Positions 1-6,109 of a DNA stretch of 6,273 nt are shown piece by piece (the stretch's first letter is position 1; each line of letters opens with the position of its first letter). A program made the translations under genes and the position numbers. Below the pieces are notes generated by a model. It was not told the origin of the DNA, made no database searches, and was given only the letters and a program-made list of their open reading frames with translations. Origin of the DNA: an uncultured Sutterella sp. (GTDB lineage: Bacteria > Pseudomonadota > Gammaproteobacteria > Burkholderiales > Burkholderiaceae_F); the NCBI GenBank assembly GCA_905192805.1, contig CAJJMF010000151.1, positions 1-6,273 on the forward strand, written 5' to 3'.

Positions 1-740
1 TCAAACTTGTAGTCAAAAAGACTCGGCGGGCAACGCTTAATGACCAACTTCGGATAGGCACGCGGTTCACGGCTTAACTGCAACGCCACCTGTTCCATGT
101 GGTTGTCGTAGAGATGACAGTCGCCCCCCGTCCACACAAAGTCGCCCACGTCTAAGCCACACTGCTGCGCCATCATATGCGTTAAGAGCGAGTAGCTCGC
201 AATATTAAAGGGCACCCCTAAGAAAATGTCACAGCTACGTTGATAGAGCTGGCAGCTTAATTTACCGTCGGCCACATAGAACTGGAATAAACAGTGGCAC
301 GGCGGTAACGCCATTTGGTCGATCAACCCAGGGTTCCAGGCGCAGACAATCATACGGCGGCTATCCGGCGTCTCTTTAATCTGTTTGAGCACATTGGATA
401 TTTGGTCAATATGGCGACCGTCAGGGGTGGGCCAACTACGCCACTGCACCCCATAGACCGGCCCCAAATCCCCATTCTCATCGGCCCATTCGTCCCAAAT
501 ACTCACGCCGTTTTCTTTCAAATACGCGATATTGGAGGATCCCTGTAAGAACCACAAGAGTTCATGAATGATGGAACGCAAATGGAGTTTTTTCGTCGTC
601 ACGAGCGGGAACCCTTCCTGCAAATTAAAACGCATCTGGTACCCAAACACCGAGCGCGTTCCCGTACCCGTACGATCGGACTTATGGGTGCCGTTTTCGT
701 ACACGTAACGCATCATGGTTTCATATTGATTGGTTGGCAT
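1..740 (-). CDS. thyA: thymidylate synthase, 3' end cut by window edge
   Basis: Thymidylate synthase methylates dUMP to dTMP in the cytoplasm, using 5,10-methylenetetrahydrofolate as carbon donor and reductant; it is the de novo source of thymine for DNA. The frame reads MPTNQYETMMRYVYENG and carries the family signatures in order: DRTGTGT (Arg23, phosphate loop), IWDEWADENGDLGPVYG around residues 85-100, the active-site segment PPCHC with nucleophile Cys148, RSCD at 168-171, and FNIASY with the dUMP-contacting Asn. It follows the short E. coli-type architecture without large insertions. 246 complete codons are visible, ending SLFDYKF; E. coli ThyA has 20 more residues after that point, so the missing tail is about that long. 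The ATG at 740 has a strong AAGGAGGG Shine-Dalgarno 4 nt upstream. It lies 23 nt downstream of the unknown gene on the same strand, so the two are probably co-transcribed. Confidence 0.98.
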   Translation of the reverse strand, partial: MPTNQYETMMRYVYENGTHKSDRTGTGTRSVFGYQMRFNLQEGFPLVTTKKLHLRSIIHELLWFLQGSSNIAYLKENGVSIWDEWADENGDLGPVYGVQWRSWPTPDGRHIDQISNVLKQIKETPDSRRMIVCAWNPGLIDQMALPPCHCLFQFYVADGKLSCQLYQRSCDIFLGVPFNIASYSLLTHMMAQQCGLDVGDFVWTGGDCHLYDNHMEQVALQLSREPRAYPKLVIKRCPPSLFDYKF

Positions 741-744
741 TCAA

Positions 745-752
745 CCCTCCTT
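745..752 (-). promoter_or_regulatory. thyA ribosome binding site
   Basis: Read on the minus strand this is AAGGAGGG, four bases before the ATG at 740. It is near-perfect and sits in the short gap after the upstream gene's stop, so thyA should initiate independently even if transcribed from a promoter further upstream. Confidence 0.85.
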
Positions 753-763
753 CGAGTCAGTAA

Positions 764-1297
764 TCAGTGGGCAGAGTGAGTCGGATTGCCTCGACTGGCT
801 TTAAATAGAATAAACGCTTCGGGGAGCACCAATTGTTGTTGTGCACCGGAAAAGAGCGCAGACCACCCTGCCATAAAATCGATGTATTCCTTGGGAGGCA
901 ATTTCTCACCCTTCGCTTGCAACTCGGCGTCCCGTTCGGTGAGCAGTGTCAAGTCATGTAAATAGTGAGTGAGTGCCTCGCGCACGACGCTTTCATTATC
1001 GGCGACTTCGAGTCCAAGAGCGACCGCTAAATGGTCCGCTAAGGGATCCCCGGCCCACGTATTGGGTTTGACGCGCGTCGCATCCGTTTTGCCTAATAAA
1101 ATCGCGACAAAATCTTCAAAAAACTCCTGCGCTTGTTGGGCAATGGCAGGCACGTCTTCATGCGTGGGGTGGTGCTTACTTAACCACACATGCTGCATGT
1201 GAGCAATACCCAACTCTTCGAGCGCGATAAAGACACTACTTTGATTTTGTAGGTCCAAAATTTCATGTGCCGGCTGAGTCTCCTGAGGCATTCTCAT
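764..1297 (-). CDS. hypothetical protein, 177 aa, upstream of thyA
   Basis: I do not recognise the family. The reading frame stays open further upstream to 1357, but the ATG at 1297 (MRMPQETQ) is chosen because AGGAG lies 8 nt before it; a second ATG two codons later is possible. The protein looks soluble and mostly helical. It has no signal peptide, no membrane segment and no cysteine motif. It is rich in Gln, Glu, Ala and Leu, with an acidic/aromatic stretch QEFFEDFVAILLGK at about 57-70, a WAGDPLADHLAVALGLEV segment at about 81-98, a charged helix TLLTERDAELQAKGEKL at about 117-133, and a hydrophobic FMAGWSALFSG at about 141-151. The C-terminus NPTHSAH is polar. Its stop is 23 nt before the thyA start, which suggests one transcript, but that alone does not assign a function. 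Codon use and a good ribosome site support a real gene. Confidence 0.8.
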   Translation of the reverse strand: MRMPQETQPAHEILDLQNQSSVFIALEELGIAHMQHVWLSKHHPTHEDVPAIAQQAQEFFEDFVAILLGKTDATRVKPNTWAGDPLADHLAVALGLEVADNESVVREALTHYLHDLTLLTERDAELQAKGEKLPPKEYIDFMAGWSALFSGAQQQLVLPEAFILFKASRGNPTHSAH

Positions 1298-1469
1298 TAT
1301 CGTGTCTCCTATCGATTGGGCTAAGTTCGGCCTTATCCCGCCAAAACAATGCCCCACATCCTACCACGAGCGGAACCAAACCGTTCCTGCTTGGCAAAAC
1401 ACGCCAAAGAATCCGCGTGGATTTTCTTCATGATCCGTAAAAATAACTCGTTTATGGTATAGGAAGATT
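1298..1469. other. intergenic gap between the unknown gene and the tRNA promoter
   Basis: No gene is seen here. It must hold the promoter of the minus-strand unknown-gene/thyA unit, but I find no convincing -35/-10 pair. Short potential hairpins occur: GGAAC with GTTCC near 1372-1386, TTGGC (1391-1395) with GCCAA (1403-1407), and AATCC (1410-1414) with GGATT (1419-1423), the last followed on the plus strand by TTTCTTC. All have five-base stems and could be chance. Confidence 0.5.
1306..1310 (-). promoter_or_regulatory. ribosome binding site fixing the start of the unknown gene
   Basis: AGGAG on the minus strand lies 8 nt before the ATG at 1297. The upstream in-frame candidate at 1357 would add 20 residues and shows no comparable site, so the shorter protein is preferred. 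Confidence 0.65.
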
Positions 1470-1497
1470 TTGCTTTTCAGGCAAAAGCGTGTATACT
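1470..1497 (+). promoter_or_regulatory. probable promoter of the tRNA-Ser gene
   Basis: A -10 box TATACT (1492-1497, five of six consensus bases) lies 16 nt after TTGCTT (1470-1475, a weak -35). The predicted start falls near 1504, giving a leader of about 40 nt before the mature tRNA, which is normal for a processed precursor. An inverted repeat TTTTGC (1468-1473) / GCAAAA (1481-1486) straddles the -35 region; whether it binds a protein or is chance cannot be told. Confidence 0.6.
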
Positions 1498-1544
1498 TAC
1501 GCTTCTCAACAGTCAAGAAACGGCAGTGCTGTTTCGTCTATCCC

Positions 1545-1635
1545 GGAAGGATGGCAGAGTGGTTGATTGTACCGCCCTGGAAAGGCGGCATACGGAAATT
1601 CCGTATCGAGGGTTCGAATCCCTCTCCTTCCGCCA
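1545..1635 (+). tRNA. tRNA-Ser (anticodon GGA)
   Basis: A full class II tRNA can be folded by eye. The acceptor stem pairs GGAAGGA (1545-1551) with TCCTTCC (1625-1631), followed by discriminator G1632 and an encoded CCA at 1633-1635. The anticodon stem is CCGCC (1572-1576) with GGCGG (1584-1588), closing the loop CTGGAAA with anticodon GGA at 1579-1581, which reads UCC and UCU serine codons. A long variable arm, TACGG (1591-1595) paired with CCGTA (1601-1605), is the hallmark of serine tRNAs. The T arm pairs GAGGG (1608-1612) with CCCTC (1620-1624) around TTCGAAT. The length of 91 nt including CCA fits. The overlapping short open frames on both strands are not real genes. No strong terminator follows. 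Confidence 0.97.
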
Positions 1636-1641
1636 ATTACT

Positions 1642-1660
1642 CAATACATTACGTGTATTG
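1642..1660 (+). terminator. weak hairpin just after the tRNA
   Basis: CAATACA (1642-1648) pairs with TGTATTG (1654-1660) around a five-base loop, seven bases after the tRNA CCA. The stem is AT-rich and no T-run follows (ATTCTCC), so it is a poor intrinsic terminator. It may be a 3' processing barrier or chance. Confidence 0.3.
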
Positions 1661-1782
1661 ATTCTCCACACACTTCCCCTAATAAACTCCCTCCTAACAT
1701 CACCATTCATTGTAATGAGCGTTCGCTTTTCACGGAATATGTCTTTTGATCATCCGTCGAAAGGAGGAAGACGTCTGAGCGC

Positions 1783-2127
1783 TTACGGTGAGCTTTCCTT
1801 CTTAGGCAATCGAATACGACGTTTGGGCCCAGGTAACTCGTCCACCATTGCGGCAATCGCACGCCGTAACGGCTCGGGATTATCCAAATCGTCATACGCA
1901 ATTAACCGTTTTTTGGCTCCCTCATAGGGCACGATACGAGGCGCATCGGGCAACAAAGAACAAGCTGTAGGCGTTGCTTTGAGGAGTAGCCGGTCATTAA
2001 ACAGCCCGCCAATCACTTTGTCCCGATAGTAAAGCACAAACTCTCCCATCATCGGATGCGATCTCACCTCCCCCAAAGGCTCCAAGAGTGCCATCACAAC
2101 CGCCAGCTGGTTTTTTGTTGAACTCAT
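1783..2127 (-). CDS. TfoX/Sxy-family protein, N-terminal domain only
   Basis: This 114-residue protein matches the TfoX N-terminal domain family. Diagnostic parts are EPLGEVRSHPMMGEFVLYYRDKVIGGLFNDRLLLK at about residues 16-50, then LPDAPRIVPYEGAKKRLI and a closing DELPGPK segment before a basic tail. Similar single-domain proteins of about 105-115 residues are widespread and functionally undefined. The true competence regulator Sxy/TfoX of Haemophilus, Vibrio and E. coli is about 200 residues and has an additional C-terminal domain, which is absent here. Calling this a competence regulator would therefore go too far. The ATG at 2127 is preceded by AAGGAG (2133-2138) at 5 nt. It is divergently arranged with the permease gene, across 208 nt, and has no co-directional partner close by. 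Confidence 0.9.
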   Translation of the reverse strand: MSSTKNQLAVVMALLEPLGEVRSHPMMGEFVLYYRDKVIGGLFNDRLLLKATPTACSLLPDAPRIVPYEGAKKRLIAYDDLDNPEPLRRAIAAMVDELPGPKRRIRLPKKESSP

Positions 2128-2335
2128 CCCATCTCCTTTGTCTCCTCACGCCATGACCAAAGCACCAGCCACCGCTTATAGGGAAAACTTAACACTTACT
2201 TTCTTTTATAACACAAACTCTATATGTTTTAATAAATTCTTGGCATGAAGCGATAAGCTTTTGTCAGGTGCGATCAATTAGTTTGAACCGCTTTTGGCGA
2301 TGATAGGTACACACTCTTTAAGGAAGAGACCAATC
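2128..2335. promoter_or_regulatory. divergent intergenic region between the TfoX-like gene and the permease
   Basis: This 208-nt gap should contain both gene promoters. An AT-rich core spans about 2200-2240. Candidate -10 elements are TATAAC on the plus strand (2207-2212) and TATAAG on the minus strand (2175-2180), but neither has a good -35 at 16-18 nt. TTGGCA (2240-2245) and TTGTCA (2261-2266) look like -35 boxes on the plus strand without a fitting -10. I see no clear riboswitch, CRP site or operator palindrome. Assignment of the start points is not possible from sequence alone. Confidence 0.4.
2320..2326 (+). promoter_or_regulatory. ribosome binding site fixing the permease start
   Basis: AAGGAAG lies 9 nt before the ATG at 2336. 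The frame is open upstream to a TTG at 2294 and an ATG at 2300, but neither has a purine-rich site. Starting at 2336 also gives the short polar N-terminus usual in this transporter family. Confidence 0.7.
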
Positions 2336-3769
2336 ATGACCACTCGAGAAGAACTACAGCACCGCTGTGCCAATAGCTACCTTAGCAACGATGACCTCCT
2401 ACCGGCTAAGCAAAATTGGAACTGGTATAACATTTTCGCTTTTTGGATGTCAGACGTACATAGCGCTGGTGGATACGTGTTTGCAGGCACCCTATTTTCG
2501 CTAGGGCTCACTGGCTGGCAAGTGTTTGTCTCGTTGATTGTCGGCATTTTGATTGTGCAGGTGCTCGCCAACACCATTGGACGCCCGAGTCAGAAATATG
2601 CGGTCCCATTTCCTGTGATTTCACGCATGGTATTTGGGGTTATCGGTTCAAATCTGGCGTCGCTCACCCGTGGCATCATCGCCATTGTCTGGTACGGCAT
2701 TCAAACCTACCTCGCCAGTACCGCCTTACTCGTTACGGTGCTCTATTTTTACCCATCGCTTGACGCGATCAACCAAAACAATCTTGCTGGACTCTCGACG
2801 CTGGGTTGGTACTGTTTCATCGCGATGTGGCTTTTCCAAACGGCACTCTTTTTAATGAAGATGAACGTGATCAAAAAGTTCATCGACTGGGCGGGCCCTG
2901 CGGTGTATGTCGTGATGCTCGTACTGATGTTTTACATTATTTATAAGGCGGGTTGGAGCAATATCTCATTTTCCTTACACGACAAAGAACTCACGCCAGG
3001 GGAATCCTTCTGGAACATCATTGTGGGTATTTCCTTGATCGTTTCGTATTTTGCCGGCCCTACGCTCAATTACGGTGACTTTGCCCAATTCTGTAAAACC
3101 GAGCAGCATATGCGTAAAGGGAACTTCTGGGGGCTTCCGATCAACTTTGTGTTCTTTTCCTCGATCGCTGTGATCACCATTTCGGGAACACCGGCAGTCT
3201 TTGGCAAGATGCTCATCGACCCGATTCACGTCATGGGCTATTTGGACACCCCCTTAGTGGTGTTACTGATGGGCGTTACCTTATTGGTCGCGACCATTGG
3301 GGTCAATATTGTGGCGAACTTTGTCTCGGCAGCGTTTGATATTTCCAACGTATTCCCCAAGCACATTACGTGGCGTCGAGGCGGTCTCATCGCCGCCGTT
3401 GCTTCCGTCGTCATTTTGCCTTGGAACCTCTTCAATTCCCCGGAAACCATCCACTACACCATTGATGTGCTCGCGGGCTTATTGGGCCCCCTCTATGGCG
3501 TCATCATCATTGAATACTATTTAGTGCGAAAAGAAAAAATCGACCTGGTGTCGCTCTACGATCCAACCCCTCAAGGGCAATACTGGTACACCAAGGGGGT
3601 GAATATTCCCGCCGTCCTGTGCGTACTCTTTGGGGGTGCCATCAGCGCAGGAGCCTTCCTGTCGCCCGAAGGCTGGGGGGTTTCGAACTTCTCCTTTTTC
3701 ATCGGGATGATTGCCTCGACCATCCTCTACCGACTCGTTAAGGCCAAAGCAATTACGCAAGCACGCTAG
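2336..3769 (+). CDS. NCS1-family nucleobase/ureide:cation symporter (allantoin- or uracil-permease type)
   Basis: This is a 477-residue inner-membrane transporter of the nucleobase:cation symporter-1 family, which takes up uracil, cytosine, allantoin, hydantoin or related compounds with H+ or Na+. About 12 hydrophobic segments run from residue 30 to 468. NCS1 hallmarks are NWYNIFAFWMSDVHSAGGY in helix 1, IGRPSQKYAVPFPV (81-94), the substrate-site helix VWYGIQTY with Trp119 and Gln123 (equivalent to Trp117 and Gln121 of Mhp1), GDFAQF at about 247-252, GVNIVANFVSAAFDISNVFP with Asn324 at the Mhp1 Asn318 position, and LLGPLYGVIIIEYYLVRK. By ungapped comparison with PucI, the second stacking Trp is Phe239 here; I recall this in uracil/allantoin-like subgroups. 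The substrate cannot be named from sequence. It ends with tandem stops TAG TGA. The regulator gene converges on it, and carbamate kinase lies nearby, which suggests ureide or pyrimidine nitrogen use. Confidence 0.93.
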   Translation: MTTREELQHRCANSYLSNDDLLPAKQNWNWYNIFAFWMSDVHSAGGYVFAGTLFSLGLTGWQVFVSLIVGILIVQVLANTIGRPSQKYAVPFPVISRMVFGVIGSNLASLTRGIIAIVWYGIQTYLASTALLVTVLYFYPSLDAINQNNLAGLSTLGWYCFIAMWLFQTALFLMKMNVIKKFIDWAGPAVYVVMLVLMFYIIYKAGWSNISFSLHDKELTPGESFWNIIVGISLIVSYFAGPTLNYGDFAQFCKTEQHMRKGNFWGLPINFVFFSSIAVITISGTPAVFGKMLIDPIHVMGYLDTPLVVLLMGVTLLVATIGVNIVANFVSAAFDISNVFPKHITWRRGGLIAAVASVVILPWNLFNSPETIHYTIDVLAGLLGPLYGVIIIEYYLVRKEKIDLVSLYDPTPQGQYWYTKGVNIPAVLCVLFGGAISAGAFLSPEGWGVSNFSFFIGMIASTILYRLVKAKAITQAR

Positions 3770-3784
3770 TGAGCCGAGCTCCTA

Positions 3785-3817
3785 ATGGAGTGAGCGCTCC
3801 CACCGCGTTCACTCCAT
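3785..3817 (+). repeat. 13-bp stem-loop after the permease stop
   Basis: The arm at 3785-3797 (ATGGAGTGAGCGC) pairs with 3805-3817 (GCGTTCACTCCAT) with one G-U pair and a seven-base loop. It starts 12 nt after the second permease stop codon. No T-run follows on the plus strand, so it is likely an mRNA 3'-end stabiliser or part of a compound terminator rather than a terminator alone. Confidence 0.7.
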
Positions 3818-3819
3818 CC

Positions 3820-3870
3820 AAAAAAGCGCCGATCGTTGTTTGTCTTCAAACGATCGGCGCCTTGGTTTTA
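3820..3870 (-). terminator. intrinsic terminator between convergent genes (strong for the AraC gene)
   Basis: A perfect 12-bp GC-rich stem, GCGCCGATCGTT (3826-3837) with AACGATCGGCGC (3849-3860), encloses an 11-nt loop. Read on the minus strand it begins 21 nt after the regulator's TAA and is followed directly by six T (complement of A 3820-3825), a textbook rho-independent terminator. On the plus strand the following bases are CTTGGTTTT, a weaker T-tract that could end the permease transcript. It is therefore probably bidirectional. Confidence 0.88.
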
Positions 3871-3881
3871 AGCGACGTGTT

Positions 3882-4970
3882 TTAGTGTTGCAGCTGTTGA
3901 ATACGTTTGCGGTACGCCAATGGGCTAGCCCCAAACCACTGATAGCATTTACGCGAGAAATTACTGAGTTCCGAAAATCCAACACTGTAAGCAATTTCCG
4001 TAATGCTCATTTGCGTATGCGCCAAGGCATCATGGGCGAGCTGTCGACGGTAGCGCTCTACCACATCCGCAAATAATGTGCCTTCGGCTTCGAGTCGACG
4101 CTGTAGCGTACGAGCAGAAATATTGAGCGCACTGGCAATCGATTCGATTTTGATGCGTTCTCCGCTTTCAAGCAGTCGATGGATCTCTTCTTCGACACGA
4201 GCGCGGTACGAATTACGATGCACCTTCGTTAAATACGCTTTTACCACGCGCTCATTGGCCTCACGAAGCACCGCGTTGGCACTGGCATAGGGTTCAATGA
4301 TGTCGTTGTAGGCAAAGGCAATGCCACTATCGAGGTTAGCCCCCGCAATCACCGGGCACCCAAAGTGCTCCGTTAAACGTTGCAATTCCTCCTCTGTCCA
4401 CCCTTCGTAGGACAGGTGTACATAAAGAGGTGTCACTTTACGTTGCGCTAACGAGTTCGCCTGGCGAGCAATCAACGCAATCAGTGCAAGCACCGCCGAA
4501 CTGTTGCTTTCCGTGCCATGTAGCGTGCGAATACGAATCTTGGTATCTTGACGATCATGCAGCAGGGCAATGTCCATCGTCGTCGAAATCACTTTACAGT
4601 AAATGGTCACTAAGTCGAGCACTTGAGCGAGCGAGTGACTGGTAATAATCGCTAAGCCTAACCCATGCAGAGCAGAGACTTGCATTTCCACCCCACAGCG
4701 TAAGCCAAAGAGATTGTCCCCACAGGCCTTAATCACTTGCTTCCAAAACGTCCGAACGGCGACGGCAGGGTAACGAGCTTCCGGTACGCTCAAAAGCGCC
4801 GTATTCATCATGGAGCGGTGCATGATTTCTTCAGGATCAACCCCATAACCACGTGCCGTCTGACAAATCGATCGAACCCAACTCGCCAAAATCGAATCCC
4901 CCAGCGGGAGTACCTCATCCTCATTTTCCTCGGCAGACTGGAAATCCCGCTTTAACGCCTCATCATACAT
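3882..4970 (-). CDS. AraC-family transcriptional regulator, OruR/ArgR-like domain layout
   Basis: This 362-residue DNA-binding regulator has the two-part layout of OruR-like AraC proteins. The N-terminal effector domain of the arabinose-binding type spans about 25-220 (AVRTFWKQVIKACGDNLFGLRCG, then LHGLGLAIITSHSLAQVLDL, and PLYVHLSYEGWTEEELQRLTEHFGCPV). The C-terminal AraC DNA-binding domain covers about 256-358, with helix-turn-helix 1 at IESIASALNISARTLQRRLEAEG and helix-turn-helix 2 at ITEIAYSVGFSELSNFSRKCYQWFGASPLAYRK, which fits the AraC signature closely. The ATG at 4970 is chosen because AGGAG lies 7 nt upstream; a GTG two codons earlier sits too close to that site. Relatives sense amino acids such as ornithine or other small molecules, but the ligand here is unknown. 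It converges on the permease and lies downstream of arcC on the same strand, so either could be its target. Confidence 0.95.
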   Translation of the reverse strand: MYDEALKRDFQSAEENEDEVLPLGDSILASWVRSICQTARGYGVDPEEIMHRSMMNTALLSVPEARYPAVAVRTFWKQVIKACGDNLFGLRCGVEMQVSALHGLGLAIITSHSLAQVLDLVTIYCKVISTTMDIALLHDRQDTKIRIRTLHGTESNSSAVLALIALIARQANSLAQRKVTPLYVHLSYEGWTEEELQRLTEHFGCPVIAGANLDSGIAFAYNDIIEPYASANAVLREANERVVKAYLTKVHRNSYRARVEEEIHRLLESGERIKIESIASALNISARTLQRRLEAEGTLFADVVERYRRQLAHDALAHTQMSITEIAYSVGFSELSNFSRKCYQWFGASPLAYRKRIQQLQH

Positions 4971-4977
4971 TGACACT

Positions 4978-4982
4978 CTCCT
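4978..4982 (-). promoter_or_regulatory. ribosome binding site fixing the regulator start
   Basis: AGGAG on the minus strand, inside AAGGAAGGAGAG, lies 7 nt before the ATG at 4970. The alternative GTG at 4976 would have only one base of spacing from it, so the ATG start is favoured. Confidence 0.7.
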
Positions 4983-5011
4983 TCCTTCACAAGGATTCAG
5001 GTTATTGGGCC

Positions 5012-5036
5012 TAGATTGTTTGGTATTTTAGATTGT
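5012..5036 (-). promoter_or_regulatory. direct repeat TAGATTGT x2 upstream of the AraC gene, candidate operator/promoter zone
   Basis: The octamer TAGATTGT occurs at 5012-5019 and 5029-5036, start-to-start distance 17 bp, 42-66 bp upstream of the regulator's start codon. A possible -10 (TAAAAT on the minus strand, complement of 5025-5030) overlaps the second copy, although no good -35 is visible. AraC proteins often bind tandem direct repeats at -35/-10, so autoregulation is a reasonable inference, but the repeat is short. Confidence 0.35.
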
Positions 5037-5050
5037 GTACATAGAAAAGT

Positions 5051-5083
5051 GGGATGGACCACGTGCAGGTTGTAGCCCATCCC
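5051..5083 (-). terminator. probable terminator or hairpin downstream of arcC
   Basis: GGGATGG (5051-5057) pairs with CCATCCC (5077-5083) across a 19-nt loop that itself can form a small ACC/GGT hairpin. On the minus strand the stem is followed by ACTTTTCT, so it may end the arcC transcript 65 nt after its stop. The stem is only seven pairs and the T-tract is broken, so partial read-through into the regulator gene is possible. Confidence 0.5.
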
Positions 5084-5147
5084 TTTCTAGGAGCATTACC
5101 AGATATCTAACGATTCCGGCTATGAAAATTAGTCTTGAAAAATGTCT

Positions 5148-6071
5148 TTAGGCGTACACAACACCCTTTTCCTTGACAACACGGGTACCGGCCTTGCCTG
5201 CCAAAATCTGGTCAATTTCGTTCAAGGCACCGATGACAGCCGTCTTTCCCGTGGCTTCCACAAAGCGGCATGCGGCTTCAATCTTCGGACCCATCGACCC
5301 CTTAGCAAAGCCAAATTCACGCAACGACGCAGGATCCGCCTGAGCAATGCGACGCTGTTCAGGCGTACCCCAACCTGTGTAAGCACCGTTGACGTCCGTA
5401 GCGATCACAAACAAATCTGCCTCAATGCTGGCCGCCAAAACGGAGGACGCTAAGTCTTTATCGATCACGGCTTCCGCCCCAATCAAACGGCCGTCCTTGA
5501 AGTAGGTCGGGATCCCACCGCCACCGCAGCAAATCGTGATATAGCCCGCTTCCACTAAGGTCTTCAAGGGCTTCAAACCCCAAATACGCTTGGGTTCCGG
5601 CGACGGGACCACACGACGGTATTTGTCGTTATCCTGAGCGATTGTCCAGCCGTTTTCCGCGGCCAATTTTTCCGCTTCTTCTTTGCTATAGACGGGACCC
5701 ACGGGCTTGGTCGGGTTTTTGAATGCCGGATCTTCTGGATCAATTTCCGTCTGAGTTAATACGTTCACGAGCGAAGCACTCTTCGGAACAAACGAAGCCA
5801 ATTCCTGCTGGATCATGTAGCCAATCATCCCTAAGGATTCGGCACCAATCACATCCAAGGGATACATCGGTACTTTCTTATAAGCATCGTTTTGCAAAGC
5901 CAACAAGCCGACCTGCGGCCCATTACCGTGCGTCACGATCAACTGGTTGCCTTCATAGGCCTTGGCAATCTGTTCGCAGGCGAGGCGAACATTCTGGCGC
6001 TGGTTTTCCGAGGTCATCGGCTCGCCACGTTTCAACAAAGCATTACCGCCTAACGCTATCACTAAACGCAT
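5148..6071 (-). CDS. arcC: carbamate kinase
   Basis: Carbamate kinase reversibly transfers the phosphate of carbamoyl phosphate to ADP, giving ATP plus carbamate, which decays to CO2 and ammonia. It is the energy-yielding last step of arginine deiminase, agmatine, oxamate/allantoin and similar routes in the cytoplasm. The 307-residue protein has family-normal length and the amino-acid kinase signatures: ALGGNALL (6-13), HGNGPQVGLLALQN (48-61), YPLDVIGAESLGMIGYMIQQE (70-90), RRVVPSPEPKRI (152-163), CCGGGGIP (181-188), EAVIDKDLASSVLA (200-213), IATDVN (223-228), GFAKGSMGPKIEAA (254-267) and the C-terminal AGTRV. All expected glycine-rich and Lys/Asp motifs are present. It resembles Pseudomonas ArcC more than E. 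coli AllK. The ATG at 6071 has AAGGA at 7 nt; the TTG two codons earlier lies within that spacing. The gene upstream is on the same strand, but no arcA or arcB is visible. Confidence 0.96.
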   Translation of the reverse strand: MRLVIALGGNALLKRGEPMTSENQRQNVRLACEQIAKAYEGNQLIVTHGNGPQVGLLALQNDAYKKVPMYPLDVIGAESLGMIGYMIQQELASFVPKSASLVNVLTQTEIDPEDPAFKNPTKPVGPVYSKEEAEKLAAENGWTIAQDNDKYRRVVPSPEPKRIWGLKPLKTLVEAGYITICCGGGGIPTYFKDGRLIGAEAVIDKDLASSVLAASIEADLFVIATDVNGAYTGWGTPEQRRIAQADPASLREFGFAKGSMGPKIEAACRFVEATGKTAVIGALNEIDQILAGKAGTRVVKEKGVVYA

Positions 6072-6078
6072 GTTCAAT

Positions 6079-6083
6079 TCCTT
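6079..6083 (-). promoter_or_regulatory. ribosome binding site fixing the arcC start
   Basis: AAGGA on the minus strand, preceded by an A-run, is 7 nt before the ATG at 6071. An in-frame TTG at 6077 is too close to this site to be used, and starting at ATG gives MRLVIALGGN, the usual N-terminus of carbamate kinases. Confidence 0.75.
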
Positions 6084-6109
6084 TTTTGATTCTGTCTGTC
6101 AAGAAGATC

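Noticed and set aside
1470..1927. Several overlapping open frames on both strands across the tRNA and the TfoX-like gene.
   Set aside because: They overlap a well-folded tRNA or lie antisense to a recognised protein gene, show no ribosome sites and have unlikely compositions.
2240..2258. TTGGCATGAAGCGATAAGC before the permease suggested a sigma-54 -24/-12 promoter.
   Set aside because: The GG and the GC are not at the required spacing: the bases at the -12 position are TA, and the nearest downstream GC is 3 nt too far away.
2294..2335. An upstream TTG/ATG start that would add 14 residues to the permease.
   Set aside because: There is no Shine-Dalgarno before 2294 or 2300, whereas AAGGAAG precedes the ATG at 2336 at a workable distance.
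6074..6102. A perfect TTGACA (minus strand, 6097-6102) before arcC looked like a -35 box.
   Set aside because: The bases 16-18 nt downstream (around AATTGA) are not a -10 and lie inside the ribosome-site-to-ATG spacer, so a promoter here is unlikely.
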